Of a stretch of 64,000 bases of DNA, positions 36,048-45,047 are shown piece by piece (the first letter of the stretch is position 1; every line of letters begins with the position of its first letter). The translations under genes were made by a program, and so were the position numbers. The notes under the pieces are model-generated. The model did no database searches and was not told the origin of the DNA. It was given only the letters and a program-made list of their open reading frames with translations. Location: positions 1 to 64,000 of the forward strand of contig NZ_PBSH01000040.1 of assembly GCF_002726155.1 (NCBI RefSeq). The letters run 5' to 3'. This DNA comes from Alcanivorax sp. GTDB lineage: Bacteria; Pseudomonadota; Gammaproteobacteria; Pseudomonadales; Alcanivoracaceae.

Positions 36048-37091
36048 ATGCGTGAAGACGTGCAGGATTATTACGGCAAACAACTGCATTCCAGTGCAGA
36101 CCTGCAGACCAATGCCTGCTGTGATCAAGCGCCGCCGGAACACCTTAAGCCCTTGCTTGCACAACTCCATGATGAAGTGGTTAGTCGCTACTATGGCTGC
36201 GGTCTGGTTGCCCCCGAGCAACTGGAAGGGATGCGTATTCTGGATCTGGGCTCTGGCTCCGGCCGTGACGTCTATCTGCTTTCAGCACTGGTTGGGGAGC
36301 ACGGCGAGGTGGTTGGCGTGGACATGACCGACGAACAATTGGCGGTAGCCAATCGCCACCTCGACTATCACCGTGACGCTTTTGGTTACGCCAACAGCAA
36401 TGTGCTTTTTTTGAAAGGCTATATCGAAGAACTCGACCAACTGGACTTGCAGGACGGCTACTTCGATATCGTCATCTCCAACTGTGTCATCAACCTGAGC
36501 ACCGACAAGACCAAGGTCATCACCGACGTAAAACGCCTGCTAAAACCCGGCGGCGAGTTCTTTTTTTCCGATGTTTATGCAGACCGTCGTATTCCTGCCT
36601 CTCTGGCCAACGACCCGGTCTTGTACGGAGAGTGCCTATCTGGCGCCCTGTACTGGAATGACTTCATCAACCTTAGCAAACGCTGCGGTTTTGCCGACCC
36701 GAGACTGGTGGAATCCCGTCCATTAACCATTGAAAATCCGACCATCGAAAAAACGCTGGGCAACATCCGCTTTTATTCGGCCACCTACCGGCTTTTCAAT
36801 ATCGATACGCTGGAACCAGCCTGCGAGGATTACGGTCAGGCAGTCATCTACAAAGGCAGCCTTAAAAACAGCCCAGACCGCTTTGTACTGGACGACCATC
36901 ACGTCATTGAGGCCGGAAAAGTCTTCCCGGTTTGTGGCAACACCTGGCTGATGCTGGAGAAAAGCCGCTTCGTTGAACACTTTGAATTTATCGGCAACTT
37001 TGCAACCCATTACGGTATCTTCGAAGGCTGCGGGCTGAACGTGCCATTTGCCAAGGCAGGAAATAACGATTCGACTGGCGCCTGCTGTTGA
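36048..37091 (+). CDS. arsM: ArsM-type arsenite S-adenosylmethionine methyltransferase
   Basis: 347 residues. SAM-binding motif I ILDLGSGSGRDVY near 63-75, VVGVDMTDEQL, and three cysteines at the positions expected for arsenite binding: YYGCG (51), ISNCVINLS (146) and YGECLSGAL (196); the 50-residue spacing of the last two fits ArsM. The C-terminal region (about 235-330, including VFPVCGNTWLML) is the extension seen in many bacterial ArsM-like proteins, and it ends in a CC pair. It would methylate As(III). Ribosome site AGGAGAG. Divergent from pstS and followed by a flavoprotein. Related As-specific methyltransferases are a possible alternative. Confidence 0.78.
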   Translation: MREDVQDYYGKQLHSSADLQTNACCDQAPPEHLKPLLAQLHDEVVSRYYGCGLVAPEQLEGMRILDLGSGSGRDVYLLSALVGEHGEVVGVDMTDEQLAVANRHLDYHRDAFGYANSNVLFLKGYIEELDQLDLQDGYFDIVISNCVINLSTDKTKVITDVKRLLKPGGEFFFSDVYADRRIPASLANDPVLYGECLSGALYWNDFINLSKRCGFADPRLVESRPLTIENPTIEKTLGNIRFYSATYRLFNIDTLEPACEDYGQAVIYKGSLKNSPDRFVLDDHHVIEAGKVFPVCGNTWLMLEKSRFVEHFEFIGNFATHYGIFEGCGLNVPFAKAGNNDSTGACC

Positions 37092-37193
37092 TCACTGATC
37101 GCTGCACCGTAATATTCCGTCCGTCCGAACATCAAAACCGTACAAACTATTGTTTCTTTTTTATTCATCCATGTACCACCAACAGGACCTGAC

Positions 37194-39338
37194 ATGAGCA
37201 TCAAGAAAGGCCTACTTTTTGCCATCCTCGCCGCGCTGATTGCCAGCTACTTTGTGTTTGATCTGGGCCAGTATTTCAGCCTCGGTTATATCAAGGAGCA
37301 GCAAAGTGCTTTTGATGCCCTGTATCAGGGCAACCCTGCACTGATCCTTGGCGGCTTTTTCTTGCTGTATGTCATTGTCACGGCACTCAGCCTGCCCGGC
37401 GCCGCCATTATGACACTGGCCGCCGGCGCCCTGTTCGGTTTCTGGATTGCCCTGGCACTGGTCTCCTTTGCCTCCTCAGCCGGTGCCACCCTGGCGTTCC
37501 TTGCGTCCCGCTTCCTGTTCCACGACGCAGTACAAAACCGCTTTGGTGAGCGACTGAAAAAACTTAACGAGGGAGTCAAAAAAGAAGGCGCATTTTATCT
37601 TTTCACGTTGCGTCTGGTGCCTGTTGTTCCCTTTTTTATCATCAACCTGGTCATGGGCTTAACCCCACTCAAAGCGCGGACCTTTTACTGGGTCAGCCAG
37701 GTTGGCATGCTGGCCGGCACGGCGGTCTATGTGAACGCCGGCACCCAGCTTGGCCAGATCGACAGCCTCAAAGGGTTGCTGTCTGTAGAGCTGATCGGCG
37801 CCTTTGTGTTGCTCGGTATATTCCCCTGGATCGCCAAAGCGATTATGGCTCGCCTGCAGTCACGAAAAGTCTATAAAGGCTGGAAGAAACCGAAACAGTT
37901 CGACCGCAACCTGATCGTTATTGGCGCAGGCTCCGGCGGCCTGGTGAGCGCCTACATCGCCGCCACGGTTAAAGCCAAAGTGACCCTGATCGAAAAACAC
38001 AAAATGGGCGGCGACTGCCTGAACACTGGCTGCGTGCCGTCCAAGGCTTTGATCAAGAGTGCCCGTGTGGCTTTTTATGAAAAGCAGGCGGAGAAATTCG
38101 GCTTCGACAGCATTCGCAACGATTTCCGTTTCCGCACACTAATGGAAAGAGTTCACACCATTATCAATAAAATCGAACCCCATGATTCTGTGGAGCGTTA
38201 CAGCGAACTGGGTGTAGACTGCCGTTACGGAGAGGCCACCTTTGTCTCACCATGGGAAGTGGAAATCCGTAACGGCGATCACCGCGAACGGCTGACCGCA
38301 CGCAGTATTATTATCGCCACCGGTGCCCAGCCATTTATTCCGCCAGTGCCCGGCATTGAAGATATGGAGGCCCTCACCTCCGACACGCTGTGGAGCATTG
38401 AAGAACAACCCCAGCGCCTTGTGGTGCTGGGTGGCGGCCCCATTGGCTGTGAGCTGTCGCAAACCTTTGCTCGCCTGGGCAGCCAGGTGACGCAAGTCCA
38501 GAAAGGCCCACGCTTGATGCCCCGCGAAGATGAAGACGCTGCAGCCCTGGTTACTACCGCCCTGCAAGAAAGCGGGGTAACGGTACTGGTCGACCACACT
38601 ACCGTACGCTTCACCCGGGAAGACGGTGAAAAAGTGCTGTATGTCAGCGGTGACGGGCAAGAAAAGCGGATCGCTTTCGATACGCTGCTGCTGGCCGTGG
38701 GCCGCAAGGCCAACACCGCCGGACTGGGACTGGAAACATTGAAACTGCCCACCAATGACAACGGCACCATCACCGTCAACGATCACCTTCAAAGCCGCTT
38801 CCCGAACATTTATGCCTGCGGTGATGTGGCTGGCCCTTACCAGTTTACCCATACTGCCTCGCACCAGGCATGGTATGCCTCGGTCAATGCGCTGTTTGGT
38901 TTTGCCAAAAAGTTCAAGGTGGATTACCGGGTGATCCCCTGGTGCACCTTTACCGATCCGGAGGTAGCCCGGGTCGGGCTGAATGAACAGGAAGCCAACG
39001 AGCAGGGTATTGAGTATGAGGTCACCCGCTACGGCATCGACGACCTGGATCGGGCCATCGCCGAAAGTGCCGACCTGGGGTTTGTAAAAGTACTTACTGC
39101 CCAGGGCAGCGACCGGATTCTTGGCGTCACCATTGTTGGCCAGCACGCCGGCGAACTGATTGCCGAATACGTACTGGCCATGAAGTACAAGCTGGGTCTG
39201 AACAAGATACTCGGCACCATCCATATCTACCCGACCATGGCAGAAGCCAACAAGTTTGCCGCCGGAGAGTGGAAAAAAGCCCGCAAGCCAGAGGGATTGT
39301 TGCGCTGGGTAGAGCGTCTCCACGAAATCCGGCGCTAA
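37194..39338 (+). CDS. Fusion of a VTT/DedA-like membrane domain with a MerA-like flavin disulfide reductase
   Basis: 714 residues. Residues 1-230 are a VTT (TVP38/TMEM64, SNARE-associated) membrane domain (LPGAAIMTLAAGALFG, FTLRLVPVVPFFIINLVMG). From about 235 a class I pyridine-nucleotide disulfide oxidoreductase follows: FAD site VIGAGSGGLVSAYIA, redox pair GGDCLNTGCVPSK (about 275/280), NAD(P) site VVLGGGPIGCELSQ, second FAD site YACGDVAG and the C-terminal HIYPTMAE His-Glu dyad. It lacks the metal-binding C-terminal CC pair and N-terminal HMA domain of mercuric reductase, so Hg(II) is unlikely. This fusion is known in the databases but its substrate is not; membrane-tethered reduction of a small disulfide or metalloid is an inference. 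Confidence 0.85.
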   Translation: MSIKKGLLFAILAALIASYFVFDLGQYFSLGYIKEQQSAFDALYQGNPALILGGFFLLYVIVTALSLPGAAIMTLAAGALFGFWIALALVSFASSAGATLAFLASRFLFHDAVQNRFGERLKKLNEGVKKEGAFYLFTLRLVPVVPFFIINLVMGLTPLKARTFYWVSQVGMLAGTAVYVNAGTQLGQIDSLKGLLSVELIGAFVLLGIFPWIAKAIMARLQSRKVYKGWKKPKQFDRNLIVIGAGSGGLVSAYIAATVKAKVTLIEKHKMGGDCLNTGCVPSKALIKSARVAFYEKQAEKFGFDSIRNDFRFRTLMERVHTIINKIEPHDSVERYSELGVDCRYGEATFVSPWEVEIRNGDHRERLTARSIIIATGAQPFIPPVPGIEDMEALTSDTLWSIEEQPQRLVVLGGGPIGCELSQTFARLGSQVTQVQKGPRLMPREDEDAAALVTTALQESGVTVLVDHTTVRFTREDGEKVLYVSGDGQEKRIAFDTLLLAVGRKANTAGLGLETLKLPTNDNGTITVNDHLQSRFPNIYACGDVAGPYQFTHTASHQAWYASVNALFGFAKKFKVDYRVIPWCTFTDPEVARVGLNEQEANEQGIEYEVTRYGIDDLDRAIAESADLGFVKVLTAQGSDRILGVTIVGQHAGELIAEYVLAMKYKLGLNKILGTIHIYPTMAEANKFAAGEWKKARKPEGLLRWVERLHEIRR

Positions 39339-39353
39339 TCACCGCCACACAAT

Positions 39354-39377
39354 TGACAATTATTCTCATTATCATTA
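39354..39377 (-). promoter_or_regulatory. Fur-box-like operator ahead of the first TonB receptor
   Basis: On the minus strand the site reads AATGATAATGAGAATAATTG, a close match to the Fur consensus GATAATGATAATCATTATC in its overlapping 7-1-7 form. It lies about 50 bases before the receptor start and just after the reductase gene. It predicts iron repression. Confidence 0.72.
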
Positions 39378-39423
39378 CGGTGCACGGCCGTCCTACCTCC
39401 AAGATATTTACAAGGAGAGCGCC

Positions 39424-41541
39424 GTGCTTCGCTTTTGCCGTTATGGCTTGCCTATATCGCTTCTGTCCCTTGCGTGTTCCCCATTTGCCTTGGCCGAAGA
39501 CGCCTCTGGCAGCCATGAACTGGGCCAGATTACCGTCTCTGCAACCCGGGCTCACTCCACAGTTGATGAGACACCGCAGAAGGTCCTCATCATCACCCGT
39601 GAAGAAATCGAAGAGCAGCTGGCCATCAGTAGCGATCCGGGCCAAGTGCTCAGCAACCTGATTCCCTCCTATTCCCCCAGCCGCCAGAAGCTTTCCAATG
39701 CAGGGGAAAGCTTCCGTGGCCGCTCACCGTTGTTCATGATTGATGGGGTACCGCAAAGCAACCCGCTACGAGACAGTGCCCGCGACAGCTATACGATCGA
39801 CCTGTCCATGGTGGAGCGCATCGAAGTCATTTATGGCGCCAGTGCCGAGCATGGGCTGGGCGCCACCGGCGGTATCATCAACTACATTACTCGCCGTGCC
39901 GACACCGGCACCATCAATCAGGAAGCCTCCGTCAGCCTGACGTCTGACGATGATTTTGATTCCGATGGTCAGGGCCACAAAGTGGACTACAGCATCAGTG
40001 GCCAGAAAGGCGACTGGGATTACCTGGGCGCTATCAGCCAGCAAAAGCGTGGCGTTTTCTATGACGGTGACGACCAGCTTGTCGGCATCGCCTACCCCGG
40101 CGAACTGCAGAACTCTACCAGTTTTGACGTGATGGGCCGGGTCGGCTACTGGATTGACGACAACCAGAACGTTGAACTGATGCTCAATCACTTCGAGTTG
40201 GAAGGCGAAGGCGATTATGTGCCGGTACCCGGCAATCGGGATGAAGGCATCCCCACCCGAGCGCGCCCAGGCGACCCTGTAGGCGACCCGGGCTTCAACA
40301 AGGTGACCACCGCCAGCTTCTCCTACAGCCATGCAGACTGGTTTGGCAACAAGGCGGACGTGCAATTGTACAGCCAGCAGTTCCGCGCCCAGTTTGCCAC
40401 CACCCCGTTCTTCCCTTACGTGGACAGTGCCGGGAATGATCAGCTCGACCAGACCCGCAATGAATCGGACAAGGTTGGCGCCAAATTCACCCTGACCCGC
40501 AACGGCCTGCTCAACGACCGACTGGGCATCACCACCGGTCTGGATCTGCTGCAGGACGAAACCAACCAGGATCTGGTGCATACCGGTCGCACTTATGTGC
40601 CGGAAACCCAGTACCGCAACTACGCGCCCTTCCTGCAAGGCCGCTTCAAGCTCACCGACAAACTCAACCTGAATGCCGGTGCCCGCTATGAAAAAGCCGA
40701 GCTGAAAGTAGACACTTACTCCACCATCGACCGGACCAACGTGGTTAATGACAACGTGGTCGTGGAAGGCGGCAATCCGGACTTCAGCGAAACCCTGTAC
40801 AACGCCGGGCTGGTATACCAGCTAACAAGCTGGGCACAGCTCTACGGCAGCTACTCGGAAGGGTTTGGTATGCCCGATGTGGGCCGCGTATTGCGTGGCA
40901 TCAACACCCCCGGGCAGGACGTAGATACCCTGCTGGATCTACAGCCTATCGTTACCGACAACCAGGAAATTGGTGGGCGCTTCAACTGGGCACGCTACGG
41001 GTTTGAAGTGAGCTACTACGAGTCCAACTCGGATCTGGGCGAGCGCCTCACCTTCAACAGCGCCACCGGCACCTTCGAAGGCAGCCGGGAGAAAACCGAA
41101 ATTCAGGGCGTGGAAGTGTCCGGGCACATGCAGATTAACGACGCCCACCGCGTCAAACTGTCCTATTCCCATGAGGATGGTGAATCGGACACCGATGGCA
41201 ACGGCGTTGTCGATACCGAACTGAGCGGCCTGAGCATTGCACCCGACACGGTACAGATGAGCTGGAATGCCGGCTGGAACAGCACCGTCTCATCCTACCT
41301 GCAAGTCAGCCACTTCTTCAGCCGGGGCTTTGATGACCCGGATCTGGATTTTGACGGCTACAGCCTGGTCGACGCCATGCTCAGTTACAAACTGCCCGCG
41401 GGTAAACTGGATCTGGGTATTGAGAACCTGACGGATGAAGATTACTTCACCTACTACTCCCAGGCCGCCCGCGTGAGTGACGAGTACAACTTCAAGGGGC
41501 GTGGTCGCACCTACACCCTGGGGTATAGCGTAGATTTCTAG
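39424..41541 (+). CDS. TonB-dependent outer-membrane receptor (first of a tandem pair)
   Basis: 705 residues. GTG start after AAGGAGAG. Signal peptide to about residue 24, a TonB-box-like ITVSATRA near 36, plug domain with FRGRSPLFMIDGVPQSNPLRD and ERIEVIYGASAEHGLGATGG, then a 22-strand barrel ending GRTYTLGYSVDF with terminal Phe. No N-terminal signalling domain. A Fur-like site precedes it, so a ferric siderophore or other iron chelate is the likely ligand, although proximity to arsM leaves a metallophore or organometal open. Paralogous to the next gene throughout. Confidence 0.9.
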   Translation: MLRFCRYGLPISLLSLACSPFALAEDASGSHELGQITVSATRAHSTVDETPQKVLIITREEIEEQLAISSDPGQVLSNLIPSYSPSRQKLSNAGESFRGRSPLFMIDGVPQSNPLRDSARDSYTIDLSMVERIEVIYGASAEHGLGATGGIINYITRRADTGTINQEASVSLTSDDDFDSDGQGHKVDYSISGQKGDWDYLGAISQQKRGVFYDGDDQLVGIAYPGELQNSTSFDVMGRVGYWIDDNQNVELMLNHFELEGEGDYVPVPGNRDEGIPTRARPGDPVGDPGFNKVTTASFSYSHADWFGNKADVQLYSQQFRAQFATTPFFPYVDSAGNDQLDQTRNESDKVGAKFTLTRNGLLNDRLGITTGLDLLQDETNQDLVHTGRTYVPETQYRNYAPFLQGRFKLTDKLNLNAGARYEKAELKVDTYSTIDRTNVVNDNVVVEGGNPDFSETLYNAGLVYQLTSWAQLYGSYSEGFGMPDVGRVLRGINTPGQDVDTLLDLQPIVTDNQEIGGRFNWARYGFEVSYYESNSDLGERLTFNSATGTFEGSREKTEIQGVEVSGHMQINDAHRVKLSYSHEDGESDTDGNGVVDTELSGLSIAPDTVQMSWNAGWNSTVSSYLQVSHFFSRGFDDPDLDFDGYSLVDAMLSYKLPAGKLDLGIENLTDEDYFTYYSQAARVSDEYNFKGRGRTYTLGYSVDF

Positions 41542-41548
41542 CCTCATC

Positions 41549-41575
41549 GGCACGGGCTCTACCGCAGCCCGTGCC
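41549..41575 (+). terminator. Hairpin after the first TonB receptor
   Basis: Perfect 10-bp stem GGCACGGGCT / AGCCCGTGCC, 7-base loop, eight bases after the stop. No T-run, so a weak terminator or an mRNA-stabilising stem. Confidence 0.45.
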
Positions 41576-41613
41576 CTCCCCATTAAAAGAACCACGCTGC
41601 CGGCGCCACCAAA

Positions 41614-41634
41614 ACGATATTGACAATCATTCCC
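41614..41634. promoter_or_regulatory. Weaker Fur-like site ahead of the second TonB receptor
   Basis: GATATTGACAATCATTCCC contains AATCATT and TGACAAT words of a Fur box but a poorer match than the site at 39354. It lies about 60 bases before the receptor start. Confidence 0.45.
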
Positions 41635-41690
41635 GCCAACCTTAGCTTTCAACGCCTGAATTTACATTGCTTACAATAAGGAGAGCCCCC

Positions 41691-43793
41691 GTGCTCCGTA
41701 CTTACTTTATTGGCTTGCCTGTCTCATTGTTCACGCTTGCTGCTTCACCACTTGCCATCGCGGAGTCGGACGCTAACGAACTGGGGGCCATTACGGTTTC
41801 CGCCACTCGCGCCAATAGCGAAGTTGGCAAGACCTCCCAAAAAGTTACCGTCATTACCCGCGACGAAATTGATGAGCAATTGCGCATCACTTCTGATCAG
41901 TCCCAGGTACTCAGCAACCTGATTCCGTCATACACACCCAGCCGTCAAAAGCTTAGCAACTCAGGGGAAACATTCCGGGGACGCAATCCTCTCTTTCTCA
42001 TCGACGGCATTCCGCAATCCAACCCCCTGCGCGACGGGTCACGTGATGGCTACACCATTGACCTGTCCATGGTTGAACGCATCGAGGTGATTTATGGCGC
42101 CAGCGCCGAACACGGGCTGGGAGCCACAGGCGGGATCATTAACTTTGTTACCCGTCGCCCGGAATCCGGCACCCTGAATCAGCATGTCGGCGTAAAAATG
42201 ACCGCGCCCACCAATGACATCCATTCCAACAGCCTCGGATACAAAGTGGATTATCGCGCCGATGGCATCAAAGGGAACTGGGATTATCTTCTGGGCCTTA
42301 GCTACACCGATCGCGGCATGTTCTACGACGCTGAAAGCGAGCTCATTGGAGTGGACAACACCCAAGGGGACATCATGAACAGCGAAAGTCATGACATCTT
42401 CCTCAAGCTGGGGTACTGGATCAGCGATGAACAAAACGTAGAGCTCAGCATTAACCGTTTTTCCCTGGAAGGGAAACATGACTACGAAGCGGTGGACGGC
42501 AACTGGGTTAACGGCATCCCCACCACATCACGAAAAGGTGACCCGCAAGGCGATCCCGCCATGAATGAAGTACTGACCGTCGGGCTGAACTACACCCACA
42601 GCAATCTTGCCGGGAATCACTTTATTGCCCAGCTTTATAGCCAGAGCTTCAAGGCCCGTTACGGCGGTGGGGTCTTCGCTACCTTCCAGGATCCGGCCTA
42701 TGGGACCAATGTCTACGACCAGTCCCAGAACGAATCCGACAAGATTGGCGGCAAACTGACCCTGTCCCGTGACGGCATGTTTAATAACCGCCTGAAGCTG
42801 ACCACCGGCCTGGACCTGCTGCAGGACGAAACCACCCAGATCCTGGCACAGACCAATCGCGAATGGGTACCGGAAACCCAGTTCCGCAACATCGCGCCCT
42901 TCCTGCAGGCAGAAGTCAGCCCCATGCAACAACTGACCCTGAATGCCGGAGTGCGCTATGAATACGCGAAACTGAACGTGGACGATTTCACCACCCTGGC
43001 CTCCTACGGCAGCCAGCAAGTCGAAGGCGGCAGCCCGGATTTTGACGAAACCCTGCTCAATTACGGCCTGGTCTTCCAGGCCACCGAGAACGCGCAGTTG
43101 TTTGCCAACTACTCTGAAGGGTTCGGCATGCCCGATGTGGGCCGTGTTCTGCGAGGCATCAACCAGGCCAACCAGAGCGTGGAAGACTTCCTCGATCTGC
43201 AACCCATTGTGACCGACAACACCGAAATCGGTATCCGCCTGCATAACGGCGGCGCCCACTTTGAGCTCAGCCATTTCAGCTCCGATTCCGACCTGGGCCA
43301 ACGACTGCAAAATAACGGCGGCATCTTCGAAGTCAGCCGTGAGCGAACCGAAATCCAGGGCATCGAGGCCGACGCAGGATGGCAAATCAATCCGGTGCAC
43401 TACCTGAACGCCACTTATGCCCACATCAGCGGCAAGTTCGACAGTGATGATGACGGCACCGTAGACACCCGTCTGGATGGCCGCAATATCGCCCCTGACA
43501 GCATTCAGCTGCGCTGGCATGCCAAATGGACCAGCAAGCTGGATACCCAGCTTCAGGGGACTCACTACTTCAACAAGGATTTCGAAGGCGACACGAACGA
43601 CTTCAGCTCCTACCAACTGGTTGACCTGTCTCTGGGATACGCGCTGCCCAAAGGCCAAGTCACTGCCGGCATCGAAAACCTGCTTAACGAGGATTACTTC
43701 AGCTACTTCTCGCAAACAGCCACCACCCGTGATGACCAGAACTTCAAGGGCCGTGGTCGTACCGTCACTCTGGGCTACAATCTGGACTTCTAG
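41691..43793 (+). CDS. TonB-dependent outer-membrane receptor (second of a tandem pair)
   Basis: 700 residues. GTG at 41691 after AAGGAGAG, the same start context as its paralogue; the frame is open slightly further upstream. Signal peptide to about 23, TonB-box-like ITVSATRA, plug with FRGRNPLFLIDGIPQSNPLRD and ERIEVIYGASAEHGLGATGG, C-terminal GRTVTLGYNLDF. It matches the first receptor along its whole length, with the plug nearly identical and the extracellular loops diverged, as expected after duplication and change of ligand. A terminator follows, then a PepSY gene. Confidence 0.9.
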   Translation: MLRTYFIGLPVSLFTLAASPLAIAESDANELGAITVSATRANSEVGKTSQKVTVITRDEIDEQLRITSDQSQVLSNLIPSYTPSRQKLSNSGETFRGRNPLFLIDGIPQSNPLRDGSRDGYTIDLSMVERIEVIYGASAEHGLGATGGIINFVTRRPESGTLNQHVGVKMTAPTNDIHSNSLGYKVDYRADGIKGNWDYLLGLSYTDRGMFYDAESELIGVDNTQGDIMNSESHDIFLKLGYWISDEQNVELSINRFSLEGKHDYEAVDGNWVNGIPTTSRKGDPQGDPAMNEVLTVGLNYTHSNLAGNHFIAQLYSQSFKARYGGGVFATFQDPAYGTNVYDQSQNESDKIGGKLTLSRDGMFNNRLKLTTGLDLLQDETTQILAQTNREWVPETQFRNIAPFLQAEVSPMQQLTLNAGVRYEYAKLNVDDFTTLASYGSQQVEGGSPDFDETLLNYGLVFQATENAQLFANYSEGFGMPDVGRVLRGINQANQSVEDFLDLQPIVTDNTEIGIRLHNGGAHFELSHFSSDSDLGQRLQNNGGIFEVSRERTEIQGIEADAGWQINPVHYLNATYAHISGKFDSDDDGTVDTRLDGRNIAPDSIQLRWHAKWTSKLDTQLQGTHYFNKDFEGDTNDFSSYQLVDLSLGYALPKGQVTAGIENLLNEDYFSYFSQTATTRDDQNFKGRGRTVTLGYNLDF

Positions 43794-43811
43794 TAAGTCG
43801 CCCAGCTAGCT

Positions 43812-43838
43812 AACGGGCAGCCAATGGCTGCCCGTTTT
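43812..43838 (+). terminator. Rho-independent terminator after the second TonB receptor
   Basis: 11-bp stem AACGGGCAGCC / GGCTGCCCGTT with a 3-base loop, then TTATTT. It sits only 20 bases before the PepSY gene start, so it probably attenuates rather than fully blocks expression of that gene. Confidence 0.8.
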
Positions 43839-43858
43839 ATTTCCGAGCCTGATACTTT

Positions 43859-44989
43859 ATGCGCAACCTGCTTTTCACTTTGCACAAATACACCGGCCTG
43901 ATCACCGGACTGTTGCTGGTGGTTATCGGCCTCAGCGGCAGTTTGCTGGTCTTCCATGAGGGGCTGGACGAGTCGCTCAATCCGCAACTGATGACTCAGG
44001 GGAAAAGCACGCTTCCCCTTAACGACATCGTCGCCAACGCCGAAGCCGAGCTGGGCCGCAAAGCATTGCGTATCGAGCCGGCACAGGCCCCCGGCAGCCC
44101 CCACACCCTGCGCTTTTTTGCTCCACCGGGCGAACCCGGCCCGATTCAGGTCAGCGTCTCCCCCTATACCGGCGAGGTGCTTGCGATTCGCACCTGGGGC
44201 GATTACCTGATGACCTGGATCTACAGCCTGCATTACACCCTGCTGTCCGGCGAGATTGGCGAGATTGTAGTCGGTGTGCTCGGCCTGTGCCTGCTGGGAT
44301 TCTGCCTGACCGGTGTTTATCTGTGGTGGCCCACCGGCAAGCGCAAGGGAAAGTGGCGCCGTAACCTGACCATAAAACGGGGCGCGGGCACCTATCGATT
44401 GCACTTTGACCTGCACCAGGTCATCGGCATCTATTTTCTCCCTGTACTGCTGGTGGTCGCCTTTTCCGGTGTCACCCTGATATTCCCGACACAAGTAGCG
44501 GCACTGGTGGATACGGTTCTGCCTCTGGAAAAACGGCCTTCGCCTTCGTCAACGCTCCCTGACACTCCCGGGGCCCCATCCCTTTCTCCTCAGCAATCAC
44601 TGGATATCGCCCGCACCGTTTTCCCACAAGCCCCGCTGATTCGCCTGGATTTTCCCCGCAACGAAACCGGCAGCTACTCGCTGGCGTTCAACCGGGACGG
44701 AGAACCCTGGCAGCATTACGGTGCCAGTCGTATCTGGGTAGACCAATACAGTGGCGAGGTACTGGCGGTATGGGACGCCCCCAATGTGGCCGCCGGAAGC
44801 CAGTTCATGATCTGGCAATTCCCACTCCATAATGGTGATGCCCTGGGCATGCCGGGGCGCATCATCGTACTGATCAGCGGGCTGACGCCCCTGCTGTTCT
44901 TTATCACTGGCACCTACATGTGGTGGCAGAAACGCCAGTTACGCCTGCAGGCCCAACGCCGCAAGCTGGCACGACAACAGGCACGTTGA
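43859..44989 (+). CDS. PepSY-associated transmembrane protein (siderophore-iron reductase-like)
   Basis: 376 residues with about four long helices: N-terminal FTLHKYTGLITGLLLVVIGLSGS (in part), YSLHYTLLSG, LCLLGFCLTGVYLWWP and C-terminal ISGLTPLLFFITGTYMWW. Paired histidines in H-K-Y-T-G, S-L-H-Y and L-H-F-D-L-H, with W-x-x-P-L-H, are as in PiuB/FoxB-like proteins that reduce or release ferric siderophores at the inner membrane. Following two TonB receptors it fits iron-chelate uptake. Ribosome site is poor. Confidence 0.85.
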   Translation: MRNLLFTLHKYTGLITGLLLVVIGLSGSLLVFHEGLDESLNPQLMTQGKSTLPLNDIVANAEAELGRKALRIEPAQAPGSPHTLRFFAPPGEPGPIQVSVSPYTGEVLAIRTWGDYLMTWIYSLHYTLLSGEIGEIVVGVLGLCLLGFCLTGVYLWWPTGKRKGKWRRNLTIKRGAGTYRLHFDLHQVIGIYFLPVLLVVAFSGVTLIFPTQVAALVDTVLPLEKRPSPSSTLPDTPGAPSLSPQQSLDIARTVFPQAPLIRLDFPRNETGSYSLAFNRDGEPWQHYGASRIWVDQYSGEVLAVWDAPNVAAGSQFMIWQFPLHNGDALGMPGRIIVLISGLTPLLFFITGTYMWWQKRQLRLQAQRRKLARQQAR

Positions 44990-45047
44990 CGCCCTGTTGT
45001 CACCCTTCCATGCTTAACTGAAAGCTGAAGACCACAAGGAGCCTCAC

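Noticed and set aside
38247..39323. 358-codon minus-strand frame
   Set aside because: Antisense to the reductase fusion, whose motifs are complete.
37194..39338. Mercuric reductase (merA)
   Set aside because: Lacks the C-terminal CC pair and HMA domain, and no merR, merT or merP is nearby.
42528..43715. 395-codon minus-strand frame
   Set aside because: Antisense to the second TonB receptor. A similar shadow lies opposite the first receptor, as expected for paralogues.
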